Below are positions 1 through 8,049 of a stretch of 64,000 bases of DNA, in pieces. Below the pieces are notes generated by a model that saw only the letters and a list, made by a program, of their open reading frames with translations, made no database searches and was not told the origin of the DNA. The stretch's first letter is position 1. Each line of letters starts with the position of its first letter. Position numbers and translations under genes: made by a program. Source of the DNA: Sulfomarinibacter sp963741385 (lineage in GTDB: Bacteria; Acidobacteriota; Thermoanaerobaculia; Thermoanaerobaculales; Sulfomarinibacteraceae); the NCBI GenBank assembly GCA_963741385.1, contig CAVUHO010000014.1:372001-436000 (forward strand), in the 5' to 3' direction.

Positions 1-1
1 C

Positions 2-355
2 GACATCTCCGCCAAGGGAATGCTGCTCGAAATCGCGAGGGCCGGCGACGCGAAGGCGATGGAAGACCTCGTCAGGGAGATCGTCGAGTTGCGGCTGGAC
101 CGGGCGGCCCTGCGTGAACGGCGCCACGGCCACCCGGGGCCGACGGAGAATGGCGATGATGCTTCCGATGACGTGGACCGTCCGGGCGGGCCGAAGCCGT
201 TTCGATTCCAGTTCCGCAATCCTGACCGGTCGTTTTCGGTTTCGCTGGCTTTCCGCACCGTGACCCAACCTGAACCCAGAGAGGTGATCGAAGCGTTGCG
301 CGCCCTGATCCGCGACCTCGAGGCCGACCTGGAAGCGGGGTCGAGCGAAAGCTGA
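2..355 (+). CDS. ParB/Spo0J-like chromosome-partitioning protein, C-terminal part (5' end outside window)
   Basis: The frame is open to the first bases of the window, so the upstream part of the gene is missing; an internal ATG lies at 20. The visible part begins with a helical segment (SAKGMLLEIARAGD), followed by a charged, low-complexity linker. It ends with FRFQFRNPDRSFSVSLAFR and a final helix of alternating Leu and acidic residues. This resembles the C-terminal dimerisation region of ParB-family proteins, where a basic beta strand pair precedes an amphipathic helix. The HTH and CTPase parts that would prove the assignment are not visible. A ParB role would be segregation of the chromosome origin. 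Moderate confidence. Confidence 0.5.
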   Translation, partial: DISAKGMLLEIARAGDAKAMEDLVREIVELRLDRAALRERRHGHPGPTENGDDASDDVDRPGGPKPFRFQFRNPDRSFSVSLAFRTVTQPEPREVIEALRALIRDLEADLEAGSSES

Positions 356-630
356 GAACCTCAGATCGAGGGACATCGGGTCGGTTTCAGATGTTTTCGA
401 TATTTAGGTTTACATAATATATCTTATCGGACATTGTATTTCAGATCGAAGTCTGTGGAATTCTCCTCCCCTGTGGAAAAGCTGAGGAGAACGCCTGGTT
501 TCCGATTCACAATTCGCTCGAGCCGTTCTTTCGAGGATGGAGTCGTCGCCTCACGACTCACCGGGACCGAAGCGTGTAGAATTCTGTGGATGTGTCGTGA
601 GAATCCATCCACCCGCCCCGGAGGCCGGTC
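356..630. other. AT-rich intergenic region upstream of lptFG
   Basis: These 275 bp are distinctly more AT-rich than the surroundings, especially about 390-440, where a TATAAT-like hexamer (CATAAT, 413-418) occurs. No well-spaced -35 element could be matched, so a promoter for the downstream permease is plausible but unproven. Small open frames here have no coding character. Confidence 0.35.
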
Positions 631-3078
631 GTGAAAATCTTCGGAGTCATCGACCGCTTCACTGTCAAGGAGATCTTCACCCCGACGCTCCTCGGTTTCA
701 TGACCTACACCTTTTTAGTGATCATTCGCGGTGTCTACACCCTGATCGAGCAGGTGCTCGTTCGCGGCGTCTCGGTGGCCGACGCAGCAAAGGTGTTGCT
801 CATCACCTTGCCGCACGTCATCGTCATGACGATACCCATGAGCTTCCTCTTCGGGGTGTTGTTGGCCGCCGGCCGCATGAACGCAGACAGCGAGTTGATC
901 GCCCTGCAGGCCGGTGGAATTCCGGTACGGCGTCTGCTGCGGCCGATTCTGGCGTTTGCACTGGTTCTTGCCGCCTTGAACGCCTACCTCTACCTGGCGG
1001 TCATTCCGCACTCCAGCTCGCAGCTTCGAGAGTTGAAGACGAAGCTCTTCGCCGGCGCCAGAAATCTCGGGAGAATCGATCCGGGGGTCTTCCACGAAGA
1101 GATACCGAACACCCTCCTGTACCTGCGCAGCGTCGACCCCGATTCCGGGGAATGGCGCGACATCATGCTGTTCGACAACAGCAACCCGAGCGAAGAGCGT
1201 CTGACCCTTGCCCGGTCCGGCAGAATGGTGTCGACGGGTGGCGTTGAAAACGTCGACATGCGGCCGATCACCGGCGAAATGCCAGATGTTGAACAGTGGA
1301 TCCGCCTCGATGACGTGGTCACGCATCAGTTTTCGCGTGACGACCCGGAAACCTACCGGGTGAACCGGACGAAGTCGCAACTGGTTCGGCCCGTTCTGGA
1401 CTCAGGCGGCACCGTGAGCTATCGACGGAGCATGCGCGAGCGATCCAGCGGTGAGTTGGCACGTTTCCTGCTCGGCGGAACCCTCGTCAACGCCGAAGGC
1501 GAGCCCTCGGCTCCGGATGAAGATGTCGAACTGACACGCCGCCATGCAGCCATCGAGTTCAACAAACGACTGGCCATACCCTTTGCGTGCGTTGTTTTCG
1601 GGCTGCTCGCCCTGCCGCTGGGGATCGGCTCGGGTTCGGGCGGCCGGGGCAGGGGTTTTGTGGTTTCGGTTGCAGTGGTCCTCGCCTACTACCTGGTCAA
1701 CAACCAAGGCGAGGTGCTCGCTATCGAAGGCGTGGTTCCGACCTGGGTCGGAATCTGGTTGCCGAATATCGTGCTCTCGGTGATCGCGATCGTTTTGATG
1801 CTCCGGATGGGCCGGTGGCTCGGTGAACGCGAACCGCGCGAGAACCTCGTCGTTCAAGGCATCAAGGCCATCGCGACCTGGTGGCGACGGCGGCGCCGAT
1901 CGGCGACGGCCTCGCGGGAGTTTTCCGACGAGCTGACCGGCAGCGTCCCGATCGCGATTCAACGCCGGCGATACGCGAACATCTTTCCCGCGCTGCTGGA
2001 TCGCTACCTGACCCGTCGGCTGCTGCCTCCCCTGCTCCTCGTGGTCGGCAGCACCGCCCTGCTGTACGTGGTGGTGGATCTCAGCGACTCCATTGAGGAC
2101 ATGACAAAGAACCACACCTCGCTCCATGTCATCCTCGCCTACTACGCCAATCGCATTCCACAGGTGTTTCTGGACGTCACGCCGATAGCGCTCATGATCG
2201 CGGTTCTGATCCTGCTCACCGTGATGGAACAGCAGCGCGAGCTGACGGCGCTCAAAGCAGCCGGAATCTCACTCTACAGATTGGCCGTCCCGGTTCTGCT
2301 GGTGGCCGCGCTGGGGGCGGGTGGGCTGTGGACGCTGGGCGAGTTTATCGTGCCGGACTCCAACCGCGAGGCGCAGCGCCTGCGGGACGTGATCCGGGGG
2401 ACCGACACCGCCCGCTCCTACCGCTCGAGCGATCGCCAATGGCTTCTCTCACGCGACGACGAATCGTTCTACAACTTCCTGCGGTACGACGGCGAGACTC
2501 AGACCCTGATCCGGCTCACTCTGTTCCAGATCGACAAGAACATGAACCTCAAATTCCATCTGTTCACACAGCGAGCGCGTTTTCTCGACGGCAAATGGAT
2601 CGCTGATTCCGGTTGGTTCCGCCGTTTCTATCCGGATGGCAGCGATGTGTTCCGGCGCATCACGGGGCCGATGGAGTTGAATATCGAAGAAGGACCTGAG
2701 TATTTCGGACAGGAGTACCGGCGACCGTCAGAGATGACGGCCGGAGATCTCCGCAACTACATCCATGAGCTCGTCGACTCTGGATATCGCCCCGCGAACC
2801 TGGTCGTTCAGTGGCACCAGAAATTTACCTATCCTCTGTCTGCGTTTGTGATGGTGCTGCTGGCGCTCCCGTTTGCCCTCAGCCGCGGCGGTCGCAGGGT
2901 GAGCACCATGCAGGGAGTGGCGATCGCCCTGATGCTCGGCATCGCCTACTTCATGGTGGTGGCGCTGTTCGGCAAGCTCGGCGAGGTCGAAATCCTGCCG
3001 CCGATTGTCGGCGCCTGGTCGCCGGTCGTGCTGGCGTTGCTCTTCGCAGTCAACCGGTTGACCGCTCTCCGAACCTGA
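631..3078 (+). CDS. LptF-LptG tandem fusion, lipopolysaccharide export ABC permease (YjgP/YjgQ family)
   Basis: The protein has 815 residues, about twice the usual LptF or LptG. It contains two successive YjgP/YjgQ-type permease units, about residues 1-410 and 445-815. Each has membrane segments at its start (FLVIIRGVYTLIEQ; LLYVVVDLSDSIEDM), a conserved second segment with an ALKAAGIS/ALQAGGIP-type coupling motif, a periplasmic beta-jellyroll region and closing membrane segments. A basic linker (WWRRRRRSATASREF) joins them. In known systems LptF and LptG are separate proteins forming the LptB2FG transporter, which extracts LPS from the inner membrane. Here both halves would come from one polypeptide. 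The start is GTG at 631, with GGAGG six bases upstream. LptB, LptA and LptC are not in the window. Confidence 0.85.
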   Translation: MKIFGVIDRFTVKEIFTPTLLGFMTYTFLVIIRGVYTLIEQVLVRGVSVADAAKVLLITLPHVIVMTIPMSFLFGVLLAAGRMNADSELIALQAGGIPVRRLLRPILAFALVLAALNAYLYLAVIPHSSSQLRELKTKLFAGARNLGRIDPGVFHEEIPNTLLYLRSVDPDSGEWRDIMLFDNSNPSEERLTLARSGRMVSTGGVENVDMRPITGEMPDVEQWIRLDDVVTHQFSRDDPETYRVNRTKSQLVRPVLDSGGTVSYRRSMRERSSGELARFLLGGTLVNAEGEPSAPDEDVELTRRHAAIEFNKRLAIPFACVVFGLLALPLGIGSGSGGRGRGFVVSVAVVLAYYLVNNQGEVLAIEGVVPTWVGIWLPNIVLSVIAIVLMLRMGRWLGEREPRENLVVQGIKAIATWWRRRRRSATASREFSDELTGSVPIAIQRRRYANIFPALLDRYLTRRLLPPLLLVVGSTALLYVVVDLSDSIEDMTKNHTSLHVILAYYANRIPQVFLDVTPIALMIAVLILLTVMEQQRELTALKAAGISLYRLAVPVLLVAALGAGGLWTLGEFIVPDSNREAQRLRDVIRGTDTARSYRSSDRQWLLSRDDESFYNFLRYDGETQTLIRLTLFQIDKNMNLKFHLFTQRARFLDGKWIADSGWFRRFYPDGSDVFRRITGPMELNIEEGPEYFGQEYRRPSEMTAGDLRNYIHELVDSGYRPANLVVQWHQKFTYPLSAFVMVLLALPFALSRGGRRVSTMQGVAIALMLGIAYFMVVALFGKLGEVEILPPIVGAWSPVVLALLFAVNRLTALRT

Positions 3079-3102
3079 ATTCGCTTTTCGCGGAAACCCC
3101 GC

Positions 3103-3122
3103 GATGTCGGCATGCCGACATC
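3103..3122. terminator. 20-bp perfect palindrome between convergent genes
   Basis: GATGTCGGCATGCCGACATC is its own reverse complement. It lies in the 54-bp gap between the lptFG stop and the stop of the minus-strand serine hydrolase. A second small inverted repeat (CGCGGAAACCCCGCG) is just before it at about 3089-3103. There is no clear T tract. The position fits a bidirectional transcription stop, but this is inferred. Confidence 0.35.
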
Positions 3123-3132
3123 TTCCACGGGA

Positions 3133-4230
3133 TCAATCGCAACCCGTCAGGGCGTGAAATCTCCGCCGCACCGGGTGCAGATCGACACCGCGTTGACCGG
3201 GATGGTTGCGGTTGGTGAGCAGCACCCACACACCGCCGTGTTCCGGTTCGGTCCACACCGAAATCCCGGTGAACCCGGTATGACCGATTGCTGTCGCCGG
3301 CAACCCTGCACCGGCCGAGCAGCCGGCAGTGGTCGCGATCTGCCACCCATAGCCCCGTTCCTGCCGGCCCCCGGGAGTCTGCGAGATCACCGCCGGCAGC
3401 ACTTCTGCGGGCGTCAGGAGGTTCGCCCCTCCGCCGGAGTACTCCCCCGCCAGCCGCCGCACACCACGAGCGCTGCCGAACAGGCCCGCGTTGCCGGCGG
3501 CGCCGCCAAAAAACCGGGCGTTCCCGTCATCCGGCAGGCCGATCGCCACGGCCGGAATCCACTTCGGGTCGAGGCCGAGTTCCAGCACCATGCGGCGTTC
3601 GGCCGAGGGCTGGAACGCCCCGGCGGCGAGCGGCCGGCCCCCGGGATCCGGGTGGAACCCGAGATCGTCCTCGAGACCCGCCGGGACCAACACCTCGCGG
3701 CGAAAGATCTCATCGAGGCTGTTCCCTGAAAGCCGTTCAAGCATCAACCCGAGGACGACAAAACCGACACAGGAATACACCACCTGCGTACCCGGCCGGG
3801 TCCCGATGGCGATCCGCTCGAGGACCCGCGGCGTCCTCTCACGCCGTCCTTCGGCCAGACAATAGAAGGGAAGCCAGGCGGGGAGACCGGAGGTGTGGGT
3901 CAGCAGCGTGTGGACGTCGAGATCGCCGACGGGCGTACCCGCGATCTCGCGAAGCACCTCCCCCACCCTCGTTTCCGGCGCCATGACGCCCGCGCGAAAA
4001 GCCAGGAGCGACAGGGTGGTGGTCACCAGCGGTTTGGTCAACGAAGCGAGGTCGAACCAGGTGTCGGCGGTGAGGTCGCGCGCCGTTGGTCGAATCTCGG
4101 CCCGACCTTCGACGCAGACCGATGGCGGGACTTCGCCGCGCCCCCACGATGCGACCACGCCCGGGAAGCGACCGGCAGCGATCGCTGCGGTCAGCAGTTC
4201 GTGCACCCTGCGCTCCGCGGTCACAATCAC
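3133..4230 (-). CDS. Serine hydrolase of the beta-lactamase / penicillin-binding (class C-like) family
   Basis: This 365-residue protein has the S-x-x-K active-site tetrad within LASLTKPLV (near residue 63). It also has a Tyr motif (YSCVGFVVLG, in place of Y-x-N) and a late HTG motif (GHTGFTG) equivalent to KTG. Family members hydrolyse esters, D-amino-acid peptides or beta-lactams; the substrate here cannot be read from sequence. No obvious signal peptide is present. The start is ATG, overlapping the stop of the upstream thioesterase gene by four bases (ATGA), so translation is probably coupled. It is the last gene of the scpA-scpB-thioesterase operon. Confidence 0.8.
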   Translation of the reverse strand: MIVTAERRVHELLTAAIAAGRFPGVVASWGRGEVPPSVCVEGRAEIRPTARDLTADTWFDLASLTKPLVTTTLSLLAFRAGVMAPETRVGEVLREIAGTPVGDLDVHTLLTHTSGLPAWLPFYCLAEGRRERTPRVLERIAIGTRPGTQVVYSCVGFVVLGLMLERLSGNSLDEIFRREVLVPAGLEDDLGFHPDPGGRPLAAGAFQPSAERRMVLELGLDPKWIPAVAIGLPDDGNARFFGGAAGNAGLFGSARGVRRLAGEYSGGGANLLTPAEVLPAVISQTPGGRQERGYGWQIATTAGCSAGAGLPATAIGHTGFTGISVWTEPEHGGVWVLLTNRNHPGQRGVDLHPVRRRFHALTGCD

Positions 4231-4613
4231 CCCAGGCTTTCCGCCACCGGAGTCGGGCGGTGGTTTTCGTCCACGTTGACGTAGGTGATCTCCGCCTCCG
4301 TGACCCGAACCTCTTCTTCCCGATCCCAGTGCCGGGCGGCGGACACCTTGACCTGAACGGTGATCGACGTGCGCCCCACCCGCACCAGCGAGGTGTAAAA
4401 CGAAACCAGGTCACCGACGAACACCGGTTCCAGAAAAACCACCTCGTTCATGGCCACCGTGACCACTCGCGACGCGCCCTGAAACAGCGCTTCCTCCGCT
4501 CCGGCCTGGTCCATGTAGGAGAGAATCACACCACCGAAGATCGTGCCCGCGGGGTTGGTGTCTCGGGGCATCATCAGAACCCGGCTCTTGGGCTGGAAAC
4601 GACTGTCGTCCAC
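4227..4613 (-). CDS. Acyl-CoA thioesterase, hotdog fold (YciA/BfiT-like)
   Basis: A 128-residue single hotdog domain. The segment NPAGTIFGGVILSYMDQAG matches the N/D-x-x-GTIFGG-x-L-x-x-x-D signature of YciA/BACH-type acyl-CoA thioesterases, where the Asp near residue 35 is catalytic. The later FLEPVFVGDLV and VRVGRTSITVQV strands are typical. It probably hydrolyses acyl-CoA in the cytoplasm. The start is GTG at 4613, chosen because GGAGG lies just upstream. It is separated by about 60 bp from scpB and overlaps the downstream hydrolase by four bases. Confidence 0.85.
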   Translation of the reverse strand: MDDSRFQPKSRVLMMPRDTNPAGTIFGGVILSYMDQAGAEEALFQGASRVVTVAMNEVVFLEPVFVGDLVSFYTSLVRVGRTSITVQVKVSAARHWDREEEVRVTEAEITYVNVDENHRPTPVAESLG

Positions 4614-4674
4614 GTGATTCCTCCGGAGCGCTCTCCGGTGAGTATATCCTCACGTCTTCGCGACAGATTGCCGG

Positions 4675-5223
4675 CTACTCCGACGCGATGCTCTCGTCCT
4701 TGACCAGCTCTTCCGGGTCCGGCAGGTCCTCCGGTCGCTCGAGTCCGAAGTGGAGCAGGAACTCGCGCGACGTGCGATAGAGAAAGGGCTTCCCCACCAC
4801 CTTTTTCCGACCGGCCATCCGCAACAGCCGCCGCTCGAGCAGCGTGCGCACCGTGCTCGCCGAATTGGCCCCGCGCAGGAAGTTCACCTCCGGCAGGGTC
4901 ACCGGCTGACGGTGAGCGACGATCGCGAGGACCTCGAGCGCCGCTTGCGACAGGCGCTGCCGGGCGGCGATCCCGTGGAACGCCCTCAGGTAGGGGTCGA
5001 GTCCGGGCGGGGTGACGCACCGCCAGCCATCCGCGACTTTCTCGAGTCTGAGCCCGCTGTCCGGACGGTCCCACGCGGCGGCGATGGCCTGCAGCGCCTC
5101 CTGGATCCCGTCCGCCCCGATCTCACGATCATCCAACGCCTCGACGAGCGCGGTGATGGTGACGGGTCCACTGGCCGTCAGCAGGATGGCTTCTACGGTC
5201 GCCAACAGGTCATCATGTGTCAC
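4675..5223 (-). CDS. scpB: Segregation and condensation protein B
   Basis: A 182-residue protein with the two winged-helix domains of ScpB. The segment AALEVLAIVAHRQPVTLPEVNFLRG matches the most conserved ScpB stretch (LSxAALETLAIIAYxQPxTRxEIxxIRG). VVGKPFLYRTSREFLLHFGL is the conserved C-terminal wing. ScpB dimers bind the ScpA kleisin of the SMC condensin complex, which compacts and segregates the chromosome. The start ATG lies 11 bases inside the end of scpA, giving translational coupling. The smc gene is not in the window. Confidence 0.95.
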   Translation of the reverse strand: MTHDDLLATVEAILLTASGPVTITALVEALDDREIGADGIQEALQAIAAAWDRPDSGLRLEKVADGWRCVTPPGLDPYLRAFHGIAARQRLSQAALEVLAIVAHRQPVTLPEVNFLRGANSASTVRTLLERRLLRMAGRKKVVGKPFLYRTSREFLLHFGLERPEDLPDPEELVKDESIASE

Positions 5224-5995
5224 TGGGTAGTTCCTCGGGCAGCATCTGGGTCATCGTGAGTTGTTGATCGCCCGGACGGAGGTAGATCTCAGCGAACGCC
5301 ACCCTCTGTTCGGCGAACACGCCGCGCAGGCGAACCAACTCCAGGGTCGCCACCATCACCGCCGCCACCTCCTCGGGATCGGATCTCGAATGGAGGTGGC
5401 GCAGCAAGGGCAGCAACCCGTCGTCCAGGACCCGCCGGTAGATGTCCTGCATCTTCTGTTGAACGTTGTAACGCAGCGGCAGCACCTGCAGCGGAGGTGG
5501 GTGGGCGGCCTCGAATCGCTGCATGACCCTGAGGTAGGTCTCGGCGAGCAGGCGAAGGTCGACATCCTCCCAATCCAACTCGGGCTCTTCTTCGGTCTCG
5601 AACTCAGTGGCCAGTTCGGGTGTCCAGAGACACCTCCTCACGGTGTCGGCGTCATACAGGAAGGATGCGAGTTCCTTGACCCTGCGGTACGCCAACAGGC
5701 GTTCCACCAGTTCCTCGCGCGGGTCCTCCTCGCCTTCGGCGACCGTCGGCAGCAGCATCTTCGATTTCAGATGGAGCAGCCACGAGGCCATCCACAAATA
5801 CTCTCCGGCGACGTCGAGATCCAGTTCGTCCATCCCGTGCAAAAGCGCGTTGTACTGGTCGCAGATGCTGAAGATCGGGATGTCGTAGATCGACACCTCA
5901 TTCTTGCGAATCAGGTGCAGCAGCAAATCCAACGGACCGCTGAACACCGTCAGTTCGACCGGTGGTCCCTGAAGCTCCTCGGCAGGCATCGTCAT
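5213..5995 (-). CDS. scpA: Segregation and condensation protein A (kleisin)
   Basis: About 260 residues. The N-terminal VFSGPLDLLLHLIRKNEVSIYDIPI is the ScpA signature that binds the SMC neck. YLWMASWLLHLKSKMLLP follows, then an acidic linker. A C-terminal winged-helix segment (VVATLELVRLRGVFAEQ) binds the SMC head. An ATG at 5995 gives the expected N-terminus; a longer frame up to 6043 adds residues unlike the family. The gene overlaps scpB by 11 bases and is divergent from the exonuclease gene at 6100, with about 100 bp between them that must hold both promoters. Confidence 0.95.
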   Translation of the reverse strand: MTMPAEELQGPPVELTVFSGPLDLLLHLIRKNEVSIYDIPIFSICDQYNALLHGMDELDLDVAGEYLWMASWLLHLKSKMLLPTVAEGEEDPREELVERLLAYRRVKELASFLYDADTVRRCLWTPELATEFETEEEPELDWEDVDLRLLAETYLRVMQRFEAAHPPPLQVLPLRYNVQQKMQDIYRRVLDDGLLPLLRHLHSRSDPEEVAAVMVATLELVRLRGVFAEQRVAFAEIYLRPGDQQLTMTQMLPEELPSDT

Positions 5996-6099
5996 CGGGC
6001 GGGAGTATACAGGCTCTCCCCTCCCGTGGGGGCTCGCTCGCAAACGGTCCGAAAAATGCAGTGATAAACTCGCCCCAACCGTGTGGCCCTGGAGGATCG

Positions 6100-6696
6100 A
6101 TGGAGCACTGGGACGGACAGATGGCCCTGTTCGACGCCAACCCGCAGCGCGAGGTGTCGAAGGATCAGAAGGTCGTCGTATTCGACCTCGAGACGCAGCG
6201 GTCCTTCGCCGAGGTCGGCGGGCGAAGCCAGATGCACAAACTCGGGGTGTCCGTCGGCGTCGCCTATCGATACGATCGCGACGCCTTTCTGGTGGTGACC
6301 GAGACCGACATCACCCAGTTGATCGACCTGTTGTTGGAAGCCGACCTGGTGGTCGGTTACAACATCCGCGGTTTCGACTACGAGGTTCTCCGGGCCTATA
6401 CCGAACACGACCTCCAAAAACTGCCGACATTCGACATCATGTACGACCTCGAGGAACGTCTCGGTTTCCGACCCAAGCTCGACAGCGTTGCCTCCTCGAC
6501 TCTCGGTACGGGCAAGAGCGCCGACGGCCTCCAGGCTCTGGAGTGGTGGCGTCTCGGCGAGATCGACAAGATCGCCGACTATTGCCGTGAAGATGTCCGC
6601 GTCACCCGCGACCTGTACGACTTCGGAAAACGTCACCGGTGGGTCTCCGTGGAACGGTTTGGCGGGAAACCGCGCAGGGTCGAGGTGAATTGGTAA
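6100..6696 (+). CDS. DEDD-family 3'-5' exonuclease-like protein (RNase H-like)
   Basis: A 198-residue protein with the three exonuclease motifs. Motif I is VVFDLETQRS (D-x-E). Motif II is VVGYNIRGFDYEVL, with Asn and Asp. Motif III is DYCREDVRVTRDLY, with the catalytic Asp and Tyr-type spacing. It resembles the RNase_H_2/YprB-like predicted exonucleases, which act alone or fused to helicases. The nucleic-acid substrate is unknown. The start is ATG at 6100 with GGAGG four bases upstream; the frame is open further upstream but without coding character. The gene converges on cheR with a gap of only 12 bp. Confidence 0.8.
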   Translation: MEHWDGQMALFDANPQREVSKDQKVVVFDLETQRSFAEVGGRSQMHKLGVSVGVAYRYDRDAFLVVTETDITQLIDLLLEADLVVGYNIRGFDYEVLRAYTEHDLQKLPTFDIMYDLEERLGFRPKLDSVASSTLGTGKSADGLQALEWWRLGEIDKIADYCREDVRVTRDLYDFGKRHRWVSVERFGGKPRRVEVNW

Positions 6697-6708
6697 AATT
6701 TGAGATTG

Positions 6709-8049
6709 CTATTTGATATCATTTATTTTTTTGCGACAGATTGACGAGAGCTGCTCCCGCCCTGGGACCCCGAGCGTCTTGAACAACGGCGGCGGCACAG
6801 CCGGCGCGGCACCCAGCGAGGCGAGCACCGATCGGTACTCCCGGAGGGCGCGGTCGCCTCGCCCGTCCGCCTCCAGAGCCGTCGCGAGGAGAAAGCGGAT
6901 CTCCGGACCACCGGGTTCGAGATAGAGGGCCGCACGGTATGCGAGGACGGCCGCACCGTGATTGGACGCCTTGGACTCGGCCACCCCGACGAGGGCGTGG
7001 ACCACAGGCTTTTCAGGAAACTCGTGCCGGAGGGCCAACGCCAACCGGTGAGCGCGTTCGAATTCTCCTGCAACCATCGCCTCCAGGACCCGGTCGATCC
7101 GTTCCTCAGGTGTCGACTGGCCGGCACCGCCGTCCGACAACGATGAAGGAAACGTCACTCCCTGGGGACGGTGTCCGGCATCCCGGCCTCCACTCTGAAC
7201 CCTCGGGGTGCCACCGCGTTCGGCTCGGCGGTCAGAGATCGGTGGCGGCCACTGGTAACAGAAACAAGAACCGAGATCGCGGGCCAGCAATGAGGCGTCG
7301 AGGGGCAACAGGCTCTCGCTCGGACCCAGAAACAACACGCCGCCCGGGGCCAGCGCCTGCTCGACGGTCTTGACGACCCGGCCTTGCAGCTCGGGTCTGA
7401 AGTAGATCAGGACGTTGCGCAGGAAAATCAGGTCGAAAGGACCCTCGCCGACGACCGCTTCCTGATCGACCAGGTTCAGTTGCCGGTACGTGATCCGACC
7501 GAGCAACTTCGGGTCGACCTCGTACCGGTTCTCGCGGCGGACGAATCGGGAGGCCAGAATATCGGCGGGGACAGCCGCCACCGCACGCTCGCCGTAACTC
7601 CCGAGGCGGGCTTCATCCAACGCCTGGTCATCGACATCCGTCGCGAGAATCGACCAATCCCAGGCGCCGACGCCCGGGTGCGAGGCGATCACGATCGCCA
7701 GGGTCACGGCCTCTTCACCGCGCGCGCAACCCGCGCACCAGACCCTCAGACTGCGGTTGCTGCGGATCGCCGCGAGTTCGTCCAGAATCACGGTCGTCAA
7801 CGCATCGATCTGCGCCCGCCCGCGAAACATGGAAGATTCCTTGACCGTGATCCGGGCCAGCAGGTGCCGCCACTCCGGCGAGTTGGACCGCACCGACAGC
7901 AGGTCCATGTACTCCTCAATGTCGGCCAACCTCAAGGACGCGATCCGTTCGCCGGCAATCGCGGCCAACTGACCATAGTTCCGCTCCGGCACCACGAAAC
8001 CACTCGCTTCCTCGATCATCCGGGCGAGCTCCGCGACCGCGCGGTTCAT
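6709..8049 (-). CDS. cheR: CheR-type chemoreceptor methyltransferase with C-terminal TPR region (WspC-like)
   Basis: A 446-residue protein. Residues about 1-270 are a CheR domain: N-terminal helical part, SAM-binding LRVWCAGCARGEEAVTLA near residue 105, ILATDVDD, and FDLIFLRNVLIYF for catalysis. After a variable linker, residues about 300-430 form TPR-like helices (AHRLALALRHEFPEKPVVHALVGV; AAVLAYRAALYLEPGGPEIR). CheR plus TPR is the arrangement of WspC. It would methylate glutamates on the MCP encoded four genes upstream. The start ATG overlaps the cheB stop by four bases. The last codons are AT-rich, unlike the rest of the gene, so the native C-terminus may have been altered. Confidence 0.93.
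   Translation of the reverse strand: MNRAVAELARMIEEASGFVVPERNYGQLAAIAGERIASLRLADIEEYMDLLSVRSNSPEWRHLLARITVKESSMFRGRAQIDALTTVILDELAAIRSNRSLRVWCAGCARGEEAVTLAIVIASHPGVGAWDWSILATDVDDQALDEARLGSYGERAVAAVPADILASRFVRRENRYEVDPKLLGRITYRQLNLVDQEAVVGEGPFDLIFLRNVLIYFRPELQGRVVKTVEQALAPGGVLFLGPSESLLPLDASLLARDLGSCFCYQWPPPISDRRAERGGTPRVQSGGRDAGHRPQGVTFPSSLSDGGAGQSTPEERIDRVLEAMVAGEFERAHRLALALRHEFPEKPVVHALVGVAESKASNHGAAVLAYRAALYLEPGGPEIRFLLATALEADGRGDRALREYRSVLASLGAAPAVPPPLFKTLGVPGREQLSSICRKKINDIK

Noticed and set aside
537..1247. Open frame overlapping the start of lptFG
   Set aside because: It is an out-of-frame, Arg-rich translation over a convincing permease gene.
5962..6099. Longer N-terminus for the exonuclease starting at 5962
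   Set aside because: The extra residues are low complexity and run over the scpA start; ATG 6100 has a proper ribosome site.
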